Source of the DNA: Candidatus Bathyarchaeota archaeon | GTDB lineage: Archaea; Thermoproteota; Bathyarchaeia; Bathyarchaeales; Bathycorpusculaceae | DNA length: 64,000 nt | Direction of reading: 5' to 3' | Assembly (NCBI GenBank): GCA_022865885.1 | Contig: JALHSQ010000086.1 | Span: forward strand, 21,315-85,314 | In this document: positions 35,444-45,056 of the stretch, piece by piece | How the letters are laid out: the number at the start of each line of letters is the position of its first letter | How positions within the stretch are numbered: position 1 is the first letter of the stretch | The notes under the pieces: model-generated | Seen by the model: the letters and a program-made list of their open reading frames with translations, nothing else | The model's database searches: none | What the model was told of the DNA's origin: nothing | Position numbers and translations under genes: made by a program

Positions 35444-36232
35444 TTGAAAAGAATAATCGTGTGCCTGAAGCAAGCAATCGATGTCTCACACTTGAAAGTT
35501 GACCCTACAACGAGACAATTAATCACAGTAGGTGCACCTAAGAAAATCAGCGATTTTGACAAGAACGCTCTGGAAGAAGCAGTAAGAATCAAGGAGAAGT
35601 ATCCCGGAGCTGAGGTATTCACACTAACCGTTAGCTATGAAGACGCGAAAGCCGTTTTGAGGGAAGCACTCGCCATAGGTGCCGACAAGGCCTACCTAGT
35701 TAGCGATCCTAGTGTGCAAAACGTCGATACTTTAGGCACGGCTTACATATTGGCCGAGGCTATCAGGAAGATTGGACACTTTGACTTGATTCTGTGCGGC
35801 GAAGCGTCGCTAGACAGCTTCTCGGGACTTGTCGGTCCAAGACTGTCGGAGTTGCTGAATCTGCCACAAGTATCTTCTGTTCGAAAACTAGCCGTGGAAG
35901 GTGATGCCATCATCGCAGAAAGAGTCCTTGAAGATGCAATTGAGACTGTGAAGTCGAAAATGCCCGCACTGGTGACGGTTACGCGAGAAATAAATCAGCC
36001 AAGAATCCCCTCTCTTATGATGATAATGAAAGCCTCGAAAAAGGAAATAGCGACATGGACTTTGATGGAACTCGATATTCAGAAAGAAAAAGTTGACCCG
36101 AGAATTGAGATAGTGGAAGTCCTAGCGCCCAAAACTGAACGGAAAAGAATCTTGATTAAGGGTGAGACTGCCCAAGAAATCGCAGAAAAGCTGGCCAAGG
36201 CATTGATTCAAGAAGGTGTTGTTGGAAGGTGA
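35444..36232 (+). CDS. etfB: Electron transfer flavoprotein beta subunit
   Basis: 262 residues from TTG 35444, the position that gives the family start MKRIIVCLKQAIDVSH; AGAGG lies about 9 bases upstream. Longer reading to 35387 adds 19 non-homologous residues. NALEEAVRIKEKYPGAEV and REALAIGADKAYLVSD are typical, as is LILCGEASLDSFSGLVGPRL. The C-terminal half carries TVTREINQPRIPSLMMIMKA. It forms a dimer with EtfA, accepting electrons from the acyl-CoA dehydrogenase encoded just downstream on the other strand. Confidence 0.93.
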   Translation: MKRIIVCLKQAIDVSHLKVDPTTRQLITVGAPKKISDFDKNALEEAVRIKEKYPGAEVFTLTVSYEDAKAVLREALAIGADKAYLVSDPSVQNVDTLGTAYILAEAIRKIGHFDLILCGEASLDSFSGLVGPRLSELLNLPQVSSVRKLAVEGDAIIAERVLEDAIETVKSKMPALVTVTREINQPRIPSLMMIMKASKKEIATWTLMELDIQKEKVDPRIEIVEVLAPKTERKRILIKGETAQEIAEKLAKALIQEGVVGR

Positions 36233-36236
36233 ATGT

Positions 36237-37202
36237 GTGAGCGAGGGCAAGTCAGTCTGGGTTTTTTCTGATGTTTACGATTTAGCCTTGGAAATGTTGG
36301 GAAAAGGAAGAGAACTGGCAGACAGACTGCAGTCAGGACTTGCAGCAATAATCATTGGAAACAACATACAGGACAAAGCGAATGAAATCACAAAGTACGG
36401 GGCAGACACAGTATACCTGATTGATAGCCCAGCTTTGAGAGATTTTCAAGCTGATGCATACCTTAGTATCTTGTATGACTTGACGACAAATCACCAGCCA
36501 GAAATTCTGCTAATCGGGTCAACGAAAAATGGGAAGCCTCTTGCAGCTAGACTGGCAACACGACTAGGAACAGGCTGCGTGCCTGATTGTACCAGACTGA
36601 ACATTGACGAAGACAGACGGTTGGTGGGCGAAAGAATAACTTACGGTGGGAACGCCACTGCAAAAGTGGCTTTCAAATCCAAACCACAAATAGCAACCGT
36701 ACCATTTAGGGCATTCGAAAAACCTAAACTGCAAAATCGAAACGGGCAAGTAGAGAAACTAGAAGCAAAGATTGAAGAACCGAGGATTGAAGTAATAGAA
36801 AGAAAGCCTCTCGAGGCGTCAAACGTGAGAATCGAAGAGGCTGACGTTATAGTGAGTTGTGGGAGAGGCTTGGAGAAGAAAGAAGACAAGGCGCTGCTTG
36901 ACGAATTGTCAACAGTGTTGTGCGGTCAGGTAGGCTGCACAAGACCTCTTGCCGAAGACAGGAAATGGTTCACAGAATGGGTTGGACTCTCAGGGCACAA
37001 AGTCAAACCTAAACTTTATGTAGCTTGTGGGATTTCGGGAGTAATCCAACACGTGGCGGGCATACGCGACTCAAAGGTGATAGTGGCGATCAACAAAGAT
37101 CCTGAAGCACCGATATTCGAGATGGCAGACTACGGAGTTGTAGGCAACCTATATGAGATACTTCCAGCTCTGAAGGAAGCTTTAAAGAAGCAACTTCAAT
37201 GA
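36237..37202 (+). CDS. etfA: Electron transfer flavoprotein alpha subunit
   Basis: 321 residues from GTG 36237, with GGAAGGTG ten bases before. The FAD domain shows GCTRPLAEDRKW, VGLSGHKVKPKLYVACGISG and IVAINKDPEAPIFEMADYGV, all conserved in EtfA. It lies 4 bp after etfB. Together with the acyl-CoA dehydrogenase it forms an electron path from fatty or branched acyl-CoA. No ETF-quinone oxidoreductase or FixCX genes are in the window, so the final acceptor is unknown. Confidence 0.95.
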   Translation: MSEGKSVWVFSDVYDLALEMLGKGRELADRLQSGLAAIIIGNNIQDKANEITKYGADTVYLIDSPALRDFQADAYLSILYDLTTNHQPEILLIGSTKNGKPLAARLATRLGTGCVPDCTRLNIDEDRRLVGERITYGGNATAKVAFKSKPQIATVPFRAFEKPKLQNRNGQVEKLEAKIEEPRIEVIERKPLEASNVRIEEADVIVSCGRGLEKKEDKALLDELSTVLCGQVGCTRPLAEDRKWFTEWVGLSGHKVKPKLYVACGISGVIQHVAGIRDSKVIVAINKDPEAPIFEMADYGVVGNLYEILPALKEALKKQLQ

Positions 37203-37243
37203 TTTTTCCTACGTCTTGTGCCTTCTACAAAGAAAAGAGTAGC

Positions 37244-38461
37244 CTACTTGTAGGCTATGTACTCTTTGCCTAGCAGTTCACGGGCTATAATCGTTCTTTG
37301 GATGTTGGTTGCTCCTTCAGCACCTACGCAGTAGGACATAATACCGCGCAGCCCCATTTCCAATGGGCACTCCTTCGTGTAACCGTAAGCGCCTAGCCAG
37401 ATCATTGCGTGTTTGTAGACATCAAAAGCAAAGTGCGGCGCTATGAGCTTGCACGCTGCAATCATCTTGCTTACTTCGAGTGGCGTGAATCTGTCCTCCT
37501 TGTAACGTTGATCCATCATCCATGCGGTACGGAAGGTCAACGATCGCAATGCTTCAAGATGTGCCCAGTCGTCGGCGAGTTCGAATTGAATGCCTTGGAA
37601 CTTTCCGATCGGTTTGCCAAAAGCTTTTCGTTCCTTCACGTATTCCATGCCGATATCAAGTGCACGCCTTGCAGCACCAGTGCACACTGCAGCAATCAAT
37701 ATGCGGGCTGTGTCAAAGCCTTCCATAGTCAGGTAGAAGCCCTTGTCAACTTCACCAATACGGTTGGAGTCGGGCACTTTTACGTTCTTCATGAGGAAAC
37801 CGCCGGTTGAGATTGCCATTCGTCCCATGTCATCGTAGCGCTTGTTGATCTCGACACCTGGTGCATTCATCGGCAAGTAGAAACCGGTCATACCCCGATG
37901 GGAAGCTTCAGGTGGTGCAGGTGAGGTTCTTGCAATGACAAAGTATCCACCGCCAAGTCTTTTCGCTTCCTCTGTGCCGCTTATGTAGGTTTTTTCGCCA
38001 TTGAGAATCCAATCGTTTCCTTGCTTCCGTGCTGTGGATTTGAATGCTGCGACATCGGAACCTCCCCCGGCTTCTGTTGATCCTATGCCTATGAAAGCGT
38101 CGCCTTTGATGGCTTTGCGAATGACTGCTTCACGCACTTGTTCGCTACAGTGTCGATCGACAACATAGCCCCAAGATGATTCTACAAGCCAAAGCACTGG
38201 AAGAGCAATACTGACATCTGCGTATCCGAGTTCCTCCGCGGCAATGCAGGCTGTCACCCAATCTGCGCCGGTTCCACCGTGTTCCTGTGGAGCGGTCATT
38301 ATGAGTAAACCCATTTCACCCATGCTTTTGAGTACTTCATGTGGTATTCGGCCTTGACTGTCCATTTCTCTTATCTTCTCTATCGGTAGGTTCTTTTCTG
38401 TCCATTCTCGTACGGCTTTGCGGAAAAGCTCTTGTTCGTCTGTGAAACTGAAATCAACCAT
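37244..38461 (-). CDS. Acyl-CoA dehydrogenase
   Basis: 405 residues. FAD-dependent oxidation of acyl-CoA to enoyl-CoA. N-terminal helical domain starts MVDFSFTDEQELFRKAVREW; the middle beta domain has GIGSTEAGGGSDVAAFKSTA and GEKTYISGTEEA. The C-terminal domain has RKAFGKPIGKFQGIQFELAD. The likely catalytic base is the glutamate in VGAEGATNIQRTIIARELLG. ATG 38461 follows AGGTGA; a GTG at 38470 is less likely. It is convergent with etfA, 41 bp apart. Confidence 0.95.
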   Translation of the reverse strand: MVDFSFTDEQELFRKAVREWTEKNLPIEKIREMDSQGRIPHEVLKSMGEMGLLIMTAPQEHGGTGADWVTACIAAEELGYADVSIALPVLWLVESSWGYVVDRHCSEQVREAVIRKAIKGDAFIGIGSTEAGGGSDVAAFKSTARKQGNDWILNGEKTYISGTEEAKRLGGGYFVIARTSPAPPEASHRGMTGFYLPMNAPGVEINKRYDDMGRMAISTGGFLMKNVKVPDSNRIGEVDKGFYLTMEGFDTARILIAAVCTGAARRALDIGMEYVKERKAFGKPIGKFQGIQFELADDWAHLEALRSLTFRTAWMMDQRYKEDRFTPLEVSKMIAACKLIAPHFAFDVYKHAMIWLGAYGYTKECPLEMGLRGIMSYCVGAEGATNIQRTIIARELLGKEYIAYK

Positions 38462-38639
38462 TTTCTTCACCTTTGGAATGGAAGTTTGGCGTTTACCGAT
38501 ATAAAAGTTGTTTGGAGGCAGTCTGAGAAATCATCTCGTCAGAACGTAATGTGAGTAAGATTCAAGACTAACGCTTTACTGATAGCATGCATCATGGAAT
38601 CTTAACCGAAAGACGATATGGCACTCAGCCTTAATGTCT

Positions 38640-38810
38640 CGCAATCATCATCAGACTTCAAATAGCCGCAATTATCATTCTGGCCTAGAGGCAGGTATTC
38701 ATTCATGCGGCATCCCCTTGGACGACGCATATCTTGGACTTGGATATATGCTGGTTCAGGCAATAACCATTTTATATCCATTTGACAACATACAATATTG
38801 TCCTAAATGG
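38640..38810 (+). pseudogene. Possible relic of an isoprenylcysteine methyltransferase-type membrane protein
   Basis: In one frame GRYSFMRHP (near 38693-38720) matches the 'GpY.yvRHP' motif of ICMT/phospholipid methyltransferase proteins. The expected hydrophobic continuation, DDAYLGLGYMLVQAITILYP, is in a different frame, so a frameshift is implied. The rest of 38462-38961 holds no convincing gene. This is a weak identification. Confidence 0.3.
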
Positions 38811-38961
38811 GAGAAAGGAGAAGGCTATAGCCAAACTTTTTTTTCTTTGTATTTTGTTGTTTCTGATTTAGTATGACACCTGCTTTAAATATTCACAGAA
38901 GGAACGTTAAAGAATACGGAATCTGCGAAAGAGAGAAAATTCAGCTTAATTATCCCATTTA

Positions 38962-39171
38962 TCAAAACTTCAGTTTTCTGAGAAATCCGCCGGAGATTCT
39001 TCCCTTCTCGGCCTGCGGAAAGACTTCACAAATCTCCAGAATTGCACCACAATGCTTGCATTGAACGTAGCTTCTCTCACGATTGGAAGCAAGCCAAAAA
39101 CCCTCGCTTGAGCTGCATTTTGGACAGGTTCTCAATGATCTGCGGTAGGCTTCAATCTCTTCTAGGGCCAA
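38962..39171 (-). CDS. Small zinc-ribbon protein
   Basis: 69 residues from TTG 39171. CPKCSSSEGFW and VQCKHCGAILEICEVFPQ form a four-cysteine zinc ribbon. Twelve more upstream codons reading IEPEPYEIWEKE look like part of the same protein but contain no ordinary start codon, so the true N-terminus is uncertain. Resembles small archaeal zinc ribbons of unknown function. Confidence 0.6.
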   Translation of the reverse strand: MALEEIEAYRRSLRTCPKCSSSEGFWLASNRERSYVQCKHCGAILEICEVFPQAEKGRISGGFLRKLKF

Positions 39172-39326
39172 TTCCTTTTCCCAAATCTCGTAAGGCTCGG
39201 GTTCAATTTATGCGTTATGTTGTATTTATTCAGTTATAGGAAACAGGAATATTATTTCTTTCGATATATTATTCTCATAGAGCACTCCTTTTTTAAAAGA
39301 AGCAACCTTTAACAATAACGATAGCG

Positions 39327-39746
39327 ATGTCTCAGTTAAGCCCAACGATAACCTTCATAATGCCACTACAGGACAAGCAGGAATTCATGATCGAACAAAT
39401 AAACGCGATCTTCAAGTTTTCCGAACGCTATGCCGGGTTCTGCGAGATCTTAATGCTAACAGATGAAATAGAGAACACAAGACTCAAGGTAGCGTCATTG
39501 GCATTAAGGCTAAACAAGGCAAGCCACCCTCACGTAAGAACAAGAATAATACGCTATACAACACCGTTAGGACTAACAAGTTTGATAGAGACAAGCATCA
39601 ACCATGCTTTTGGACAAAAAATAGTAATAACAGGCAACATGCCAGAAATGGCCGAGATGAACAAGATAAACGACGTACTAAAAAGAGACATTTTGGTAGC
39701 CCAAAACGTCTTCGATGTGAACGCTCTTGAGAAGAGTCTAGCATAG
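39327..39746 (+). CDS. Short glycosyltransferase-A-like protein
   Basis: 139 residues. The opening ITFIMPLQDKQEFMIEQINA and EILMLTDEIEN resemble the N-terminal nucleotide-binding half of GT2 enzymes ('vsiviP.yN.....l...l.......eiivvdd'). Another fold element, TSLIETSINHAFGQKIVITG, resembles the usual stretch before the DxD motif, but no DxD is visible. Only half the usual length, so either a relic or a stand-alone domain. TTTTTTAAAA at 39289-39298 is a plausible TATA box. Confidence 0.55.
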   Translation: MSQLSPTITFIMPLQDKQEFMIEQINAIFKFSERYAGFCEILMLTDEIENTRLKVASLALRLNKASHPHVRTRIIRYTTPLGLTSLIETSINHAFGQKIVITGNMPEMAEMNKINDVLKRDILVAQNVFDVNALEKSLA

Positions 39747-39878
39747 AGCAGAACCAGCAAACTATTCTGGATACAACGCATCTCAAGTCTTTCGTAAAGA
39801 GGATTCTTCTATAATATTGTTCTAGAAAACTATAAGTTGACGGCGAGATTCCACTATTTCAGAAAGGAGAAAGGATTA

Positions 39879-42803
39879 ATGAGAAAACTCTTAGCATTAG
39901 CTATAATACTATTAATCGCAATTGGTTTGGCTTCAGTAAGAATCACTTTCGCAACACACACAGCCACAGTAACATGGGTGAAAGAATCCCCACTAGATCC
40001 AACCTACCTATCGCACCCTGGAGCTCCAAACGAGTACCACTGGAATGGCTACACACCAAAATGGATTAACTTTACAGTTATGAATAACGCCAATTCAGAC
40101 CCGATAAGAGAAATAAAAGCTGTCTTCATGAAAGATGCGGAAGGCAACTCATACTTCAATTTCAGTCAAACACGGCAAAGCGTGACAGGGTGGTATGCAA
40201 CGCCAGACGAATTCGGCCCTAACAAACGCCCAACAGTGATTTATTTCAGGACAGACATCTCACAGAACTATATACAGGCGGGTCATACGGGTCGTTTCGA
40301 CTTCTTTATGACTGAAGGCCCTAAAGAGGAATGCAGCCATAATGTTGACGTTTGGACTGTGGACGCAGGGTCTGCCACAGGGATAAATCCAGCAACGAAC
40401 TACTACGAGCTCTTCATAATGGTGGACAATCATTTGCCTGCAATTGAGATAACTCATCCTGCAAACGGCACAATATTCAAGGATGGTGAAACAGTTTGGG
40501 TGAACGCGACAGCCACTGACACCGAAGGACTTCATCCGTCTGCGATCAAGAAAGTCGAATTATGGTTCAACTACGTAGAAAAGAACGGAACATCATCACG
40601 TATTTTCATTGACCTAATGAAATATGACGCTATCAAAAAGATCTATTGGTGGAAGACAACAAGCGACAAGCTGCGCAACGAAGCGTGGCACAAGGCCACG
40701 GCCATCGCCTATGACTACGCGGAAAACACAAAGGAATCAGTTCCTGTATCGTTCTTCTGGTTCATACCAAGACCAATAATTTCCATAAAGAATCTGGATC
40801 CTTGCTTCCTGCAGAACACGTCAGTGGGACATGTAGGATCAAACGTGAGGCTCGACGTATGGACAGGCTTCAAACCAAGCTCAACAGTCACAGTGTATTT
40901 CGGCACAATAAACGTAGGCGGCAACACAACGAATACCTTTGGCAATTTCACCCTTACATTCCAAGTTCCAGAAACCCCAAGAAACGTTAGCCTACTAGAT
41001 TCAACCAAAACACTGCCATACACGATAAGAGTGACCGACGGAACAATCACAAACGTGACCAGCTTCACAGTCGTACCGTGGATGTGGATCGACACAAAAG
41101 AAGCCTTCGTAGGAGACCAAGTCACAGTAACGGGCAAAGGCTTCGCTGCATCAGCGGACGTCAACATACTCTACCGCGACGTGGACCTAGGAACAGTGTA
41201 TTGGGATTGGGGACTGGAGTGGTCTCAAGATGCCACCAAATTCGAATGGAAACCCTACCTGGGCAATCTGACGATGGGCAAGGTCAGGACGAATACCGAC
41301 GGAACCCTCACTTTGACGTTTAACGTGCCTGAAAGCTACGGAGGTTTCCATCCAATATATGGAAAAGAAGCTACGAGCGGAGTGAGAAGTGGCTGGTTAG
41401 CTGGAGTGACGCCCACGCCATCACCTGACAATTCCTATCCACAAGCTGCCTTCCTCAAGGTGAAGACAAGAGTATGGATCACAGAGATGGCTGGACTAGG
41501 CGGTCAATACATAACTATCGAGGCTTCAGGGCTCCCCCTGGCCGAATACAGCAACAAAACCTACAACTGCCTAACAAGAACGACAACCGTGGATAACCAT
41601 AATTGGACTCTTGCAATAGACTTCGGACCTAGCAATCGCTGGGTCTTCGAAAAGGGCTTCATATTGAACAACGAGTTTGATTACGCATGGTGGTCAGAAT
41701 TGTATCTACCGTTTGCATACTACTACAACCACGCTGATCCTGCAAGCCTCGCCTGGAATGGAACACTATGCTGGCGCGACGCTCAAGGACAATACTACAA
41801 AGGCTCACAATTCCTCAAGGTACCATCCTTCATGCCGGACAACTATGAAGTATCCATCTATCAATTCAACATTCAAACACTTCAAGACGACGTGCAGTAC
41901 AAGGCTGCAACTACTTTCTTGGCTCTTAAAGACCCATTGTATGTTAGAGTGAGTACCGGCACACTGTACTTTGCAGGAGAGAACGTCACAGCCTACGCTG
42001 AAACCGATCTGGACGGGATAATAACGGATCCAACTGCAATATCCTTCTACCTCTACCGTGAAGATACGTTCATAACAAGCCTGACGCCCAAGCGCCTAGA
42101 CACAGGCATATATGCTGCCATGTTCACTTGCCCATCAACCAAAGGAAACTACTTCATCAAGGTCAACGCCACGAAAACGTTCGGCGATTTTGAACAGAGC
42201 GGGTTCGGAATATCTAGTTTCGCAGTTAGCCCAACACTTGATGGATTCAATGCTACACTCACCGCGCTAAGTGGAGGCTTGGCAACCATCCAGACTACCA
42301 TTGGACAAATAAGCGCGAACATATCACAAATAAACGGTCAAATTGCGAATGTCGAAGGAAGAATAGCCACAATCAACACAGACATAGGCCAAATCAAGAC
42401 AGACATATCCACCATCAACGGCAAACTGGCACAAATAGACACAGTCATAACCACCTTCAGTGACCTAAACGGAAAGATAGTCACTATGGGAACCAATATT
42501 GCCACGATACAGACTGACGTCGGAACAATAAAAATAACACTTGACAGCATCAATACCCAAATAGTGGCTGTCGGCACAAACACTGTGGAAATCAAGACAG
42601 CATTAGGAGATATACAAGGAACCATCACATCCATTCAAGGAAAGACTGTGGACATCCAGACAAGCATTGGAAAGGTAACTACAACAGCAGATTCGATCAA
42701 AACCGATACAGGACTCCAAACCACAAGCTTGGCACTGTCATTGATAGCTGCGCTAGCAGCAATAATAGCGGCAGTACTGATATTCAGAAAACTGTACACA
42801 TAA
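39879..42803 (+). CDS. Large surface protein with Ig-like domains, coiled-coil stalk and C-terminal membrane anchor
   Basis: About 974 residues from ATG 39879, preceded by GGAGAAAGGA; the open frame reaches TTG 39837. Signal peptide to about residue 28 (ITFATHT). Outer beta domains include IEITHPANGTIFKDGETVWV near 190 and repeated 'FVGDQVTVTGKGFAASADV'-type modules. Residues about 790-940 form a long isoleucine-rich coiled coil with regular 3-4 spacing (for example IATINTDIGQIKTDISTING), followed by a terminal membrane helix and FRKLYT. This layout fits an S-layer anchor or stalk. Function is inferred from architecture only. Confidence 0.85.
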   Translation: MRKLLALAIILLIAIGLASVRITFATHTATVTWVKESPLDPTYLSHPGAPNEYHWNGYTPKWINFTVMNNANSDPIREIKAVFMKDAEGNSYFNFSQTRQSVTGWYATPDEFGPNKRPTVIYFRTDISQNYIQAGHTGRFDFFMTEGPKEECSHNVDVWTVDAGSATGINPATNYYELFIMVDNHLPAIEITHPANGTIFKDGETVWVNATATDTEGLHPSAIKKVELWFNYVEKNGTSSRIFIDLMKYDAIKKIYWWKTTSDKLRNEAWHKATAIAYDYAENTKESVPVSFFWFIPRPIISIKNLDPCFLQNTSVGHVGSNVRLDVWTGFKPSSTVTVYFGTINVGGNTTNTFGNFTLTFQVPETPRNVSLLDSTKTLPYTIRVTDGTITNVTSFTVVPWMWIDTKEAFVGDQVTVTGKGFAASADVNILYRDVDLGTVYWDWGLEWSQDATKFEWKPYLGNLTMGKVRTNTDGTLTLTFNVPESYGGFHPIYGKEATSGVRSGWLAGVTPTPSPDNSYPQAAFLKVKTRVWITEMAGLGGQYITIEASGLPLAEYSNKTYNCLTRTTTVDNHNWTLAIDFGPSNRWVFEKGFILNNEFDYAWWSELYLPFAYYYNHADPASLAWNGTLCWRDAQGQYYKGSQFLKVPSFMPDNYEVSIYQFNIQTLQDDVQYKAATTFLALKDPLYVRVSTGTLYFAGENVTAYAETDLDGIITDPTAISFYLYREDTFITSLTPKRLDTGIYAAMFTCPSTKGNYFIKVNATKTFGDFEQSGFGISSFAVSPTLDGFNATLTALSGGLATIQTTIGQISANISQINGQIANVEGRIATINTDIGQIKTDISTINGKLAQIDTVITTFSDLNGKIVTMGTNIATIQTDVGTIKITLDSINTQIVAVGTNTVEIKTALGDIQGTITSIQGKTVDIQTSIGKVTTTADSIKTDTGLQTTSLALSLIAALAAIIAAVLIFRKLYT

Positions 42804-42865
42804 GACTCCCTCCTTCTTTTTTCGCATCCAAACTTGCCTGCTTTCTTCCATACGACAACCTGAAA

Positions 42866-43444
42866 CTAAGGCTCAGGGGCTATCTTTCTTTTGAGAATTC
42901 TCTTCACTAGTCTTCCAACGTCAACTTTCAGTAGGACTATAGTTACGGTTATGGTTAGGACTATGGAGATTATCATTAGTGCTTCTTGACTAATTACAGA
43001 TTCCAGCAAGTCTTGACCTATCCTCCCAAGATATGCTCCGACGATTGTAATTGAGAGTTTTCCTGCAAGAAAAACCAGAAAGAATTTCACTGGATTATAT
43101 TTCACGAGGCCAAGAGGTATTATGACTGGTTCATCAGGCAAAGGCGTTGCCGCCACTATGAACAGGGCAAGGGAACCCCAGCGTCGAAGCCTGGGAGCAG
43201 ACGCTTCAAGTCGTCTCCGGCGTTGTTCCCCCATATGGCTGCTTATGAAGAACGTAATTGCATAATGAATGAATTTGGCCACTGCAGCGCCAAATGCGAC
43301 CAAGAGACCTATGATGGCAGGATTGGCGGTACTGACTATTGCTGCATTTGAGGCAATAAGGAGATTCGATGGACCGGCGAAGGGGATCAGGTTGAGGGCA
43401 AATGAAGTGATTAGAATCGTCAGCAATTCCAAGAGCAGATCCAA
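42866..43444 (-). CDS. VTT/DedA-like membrane protein
   Basis: 192 residues with about five hydrophobic segments. FIVAATPLPDEPVIIPLGLV followed by KYNPVKFFLVFLAGKL resembles the 'tPlPdd...iplG...y...k' region of VTT-domain (SNARE-associated/DedA-type) proteins of archaea. A basic stretch GEQRRRRLEASAPRLRRWG precedes it. Such proteins are proposed lipid scramblases or transporters. Start ATG or nearby at 43444. Confidence 0.7.
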   Translation of the reverse strand: MDLLLELLTILITSFALNLIPFAGPSNLLIASNAAIVSTANPAIIGLLVAFGAAVAKFIHYAITFFISSHMGEQRRRRLEASAPRLRRWGSLALFIVAATPLPDEPVIIPLGLVKYNPVKFFLVFLAGKLSITIVGAYLGRIGQDLLESVISQEALMIISIVLTITVTIVLLKVDVGRLVKRILKRKIAPEP

Positions 43445-43682
43445 TTATGTTATGCCTGCCTTTGCCTAGTTCTGGCTACTATGGCTATCAACAGTGTGGT
43501 TGGATATAATGATGTCTCTGCTCTCGATCTACAAGGAAGATGAAGGGACAATAGTCCCATGTGTTTAGATTCCCGATGATATGCTTGTTCCTGATCTAAG
43601 CTTCGGCATCTTGGCCAAGGGAAACTCCACACTTGAACTCTCTAGTTCGGCAGGTAGACGCGTCAACCAGAAGATGTCGAAA

Positions 43683-43919
43683 CTACGGGCTTAGCCCTTC
43701 TTTCTTGTAGTCGGTTGTGATGCCATGGAGAGCTTTGCCTATTAGCCATATGCTAAGATAAGGCAAGGCAAAGACTACGACCATAACAACGGCAATGCCG
43801 AACAGCTCTACTCCAAGCTGTCGGACCGCAGCATACCCTCCTCCAAAGAATAGTCCATCTGGTAACGTCGGGAAGCCCGAAGCTGCAGCAAAAGCGTGCT
43901 CTGCAAGAAAAGCAATCAT
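43683..43919 (-). pseudogene. amt: C-terminal fragment of the frameshifted ammonium transporter
   Basis: 78 residues from MIAFLAEHAFAAASG to TTDYKKEGLSP, the last helix and tail of an Amt protein. The frame continues upstream without a stop as GGLFGTV, directly after the last codons of the main fragment. A single missing base near 43943 (ATGTAGG where ATGGTAGG would restore the frame) separates the two parts. Confidence 0.75.
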
Positions 43920-43939
43920 TACGGTTCCAAAGAGGCCTC

Positions 43940-44974
43940 CTACATGTGTCCTGGAAACAATCCTATGGGATCAGAAAACCACTTGAGCTTTGAGAACAAA
44001 TATTCTGTGCCCAGAAAGACAGGGCCGCTCACGAAACCCAAGATCACTGCTATCGCTGGGCTTATGAAGCCAGCAAGAGGAGTCACTACTATGAGACCCA
44101 TGAGCACACCATTGACTGCATATAGAAGATCTGGGTTCTCCTTTGTCATCAAGTATCTGAAGAACATTGTTGACATGAATGCAGATGCTGCTGACAGGAA
44201 TGTTGTGAGCACTACCACTTCGGCGCCATAATCTATAGCCAACACGCTGCCGGGGTTGAAGCCAAACCATCCGATCCAGAGCAACAGTATAGAAAGTGTA
44301 AGAATGGTTGGGTTCAGTTTGATGCGAACGGCTGGACTTTGCCTAAGTCCTTTCTTTCTCTCCTCTCTCCATATTTGATAGACGAAGGCTAGTCCTGCGG
44401 CACCAGCTGCTCCATGAACAACAAGGCCTCCTGCAAAGTCTCTCATTCCCATGAGGTATAGCCAGCCTGTAGGATTCCATATCCAAGCTGCGGGTAGACT
44501 CCAGATAATAATGAAGTAAGGTATTGAATACAAGAAGAAAGCCTCCAACTTCACCTTTTTCAGGACTACAACGCCGACTAGCGCCAGTGTCACTGAGGCA
44601 AAAGCTGCTTCAAAAATGAAGTACGTGCCGAGGGTTATGCCTGTGCCGAAGAAATCTGGGGTCATGGACCACCAGACTCCGGTAAGAAGCCCAGGCACAC
44701 TTGGTGTTAGGCCGCCTAAGAACGCTCCGCCATACAATGGATTTCCAATCACACCGTTGATTGTAGGTGCAAATGCTGTGTTGAAACCCATGAATGCCAT
44801 GAAAAACAATGCAGACCCACTTATCAAGATAGTTTTGAGTAGACTCTTTGTTTGATCTTCGCCGAGTTCTCCAACTTCTAAGAACCCTACTGCTATCGTC
44901 ATCAGGAAAACCAGAAGAGCCGACAATAGAACCCAAAGATTATTCGCAGTGTTTGGAAGCTCCTCTGCACCCAT
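43940..44974 (-). CDS. amt: Ammonium transporter (Amt), truncated by a frameshift
   Basis: 344 residues with ten or so membrane helices. MRDFAGGLVVHGAAGAAGLA carries the conserved aspartate and first pore histidine; LLWIGWFGFNPGSVLAID is the family signature after it. The frame ends at TAG directly after GLFPGHM, just where VGGLFGTVMIAFLAEHAF is expected; that continuation lies in the next frame (43683-43919). Fixing one base gives about 430 residues, normal length. The second pore histidine is in PGHMVGG. Either a real inactivation or a sequencing or assembly error. No GlnK gene is adjacent. Confidence 0.88.
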   Translation of the reverse strand: MGAEELPNTANNLWVLLSALLVFLMTIAVGFLEVGELGEDQTKSLLKTILISGSALFFMAFMGFNTAFAPTINGVIGNPLYGGAFLGGLTPSVPGLLTGVWWSMTPDFFGTGITLGTYFIFEAAFASVTLALVGVVVLKKVKLEAFFLYSIPYFIIIWSLPAAWIWNPTGWLYLMGMRDFAGGLVVHGAAGAAGLAFVYQIWREERKKGLRQSPAVRIKLNPTILTLSILLLWIGWFGFNPGSVLAIDYGAEVVVLTTFLSAASAFMSTMFFRYLMTKENPDLLYAVNGVLMGLIVVTPLAGFISPAIAVILGFVSGPVFLGTEYLFSKLKWFSDPIGLFPGHM

Positions 44975-45056
44975 TGTCTCTGCGCCAGCTTTCCGTGAGC
45001 TATTGCTCTCATAACTATTAAGTCTTGTCGGATTCCTTGTCCTTGCCGCACGTGCG

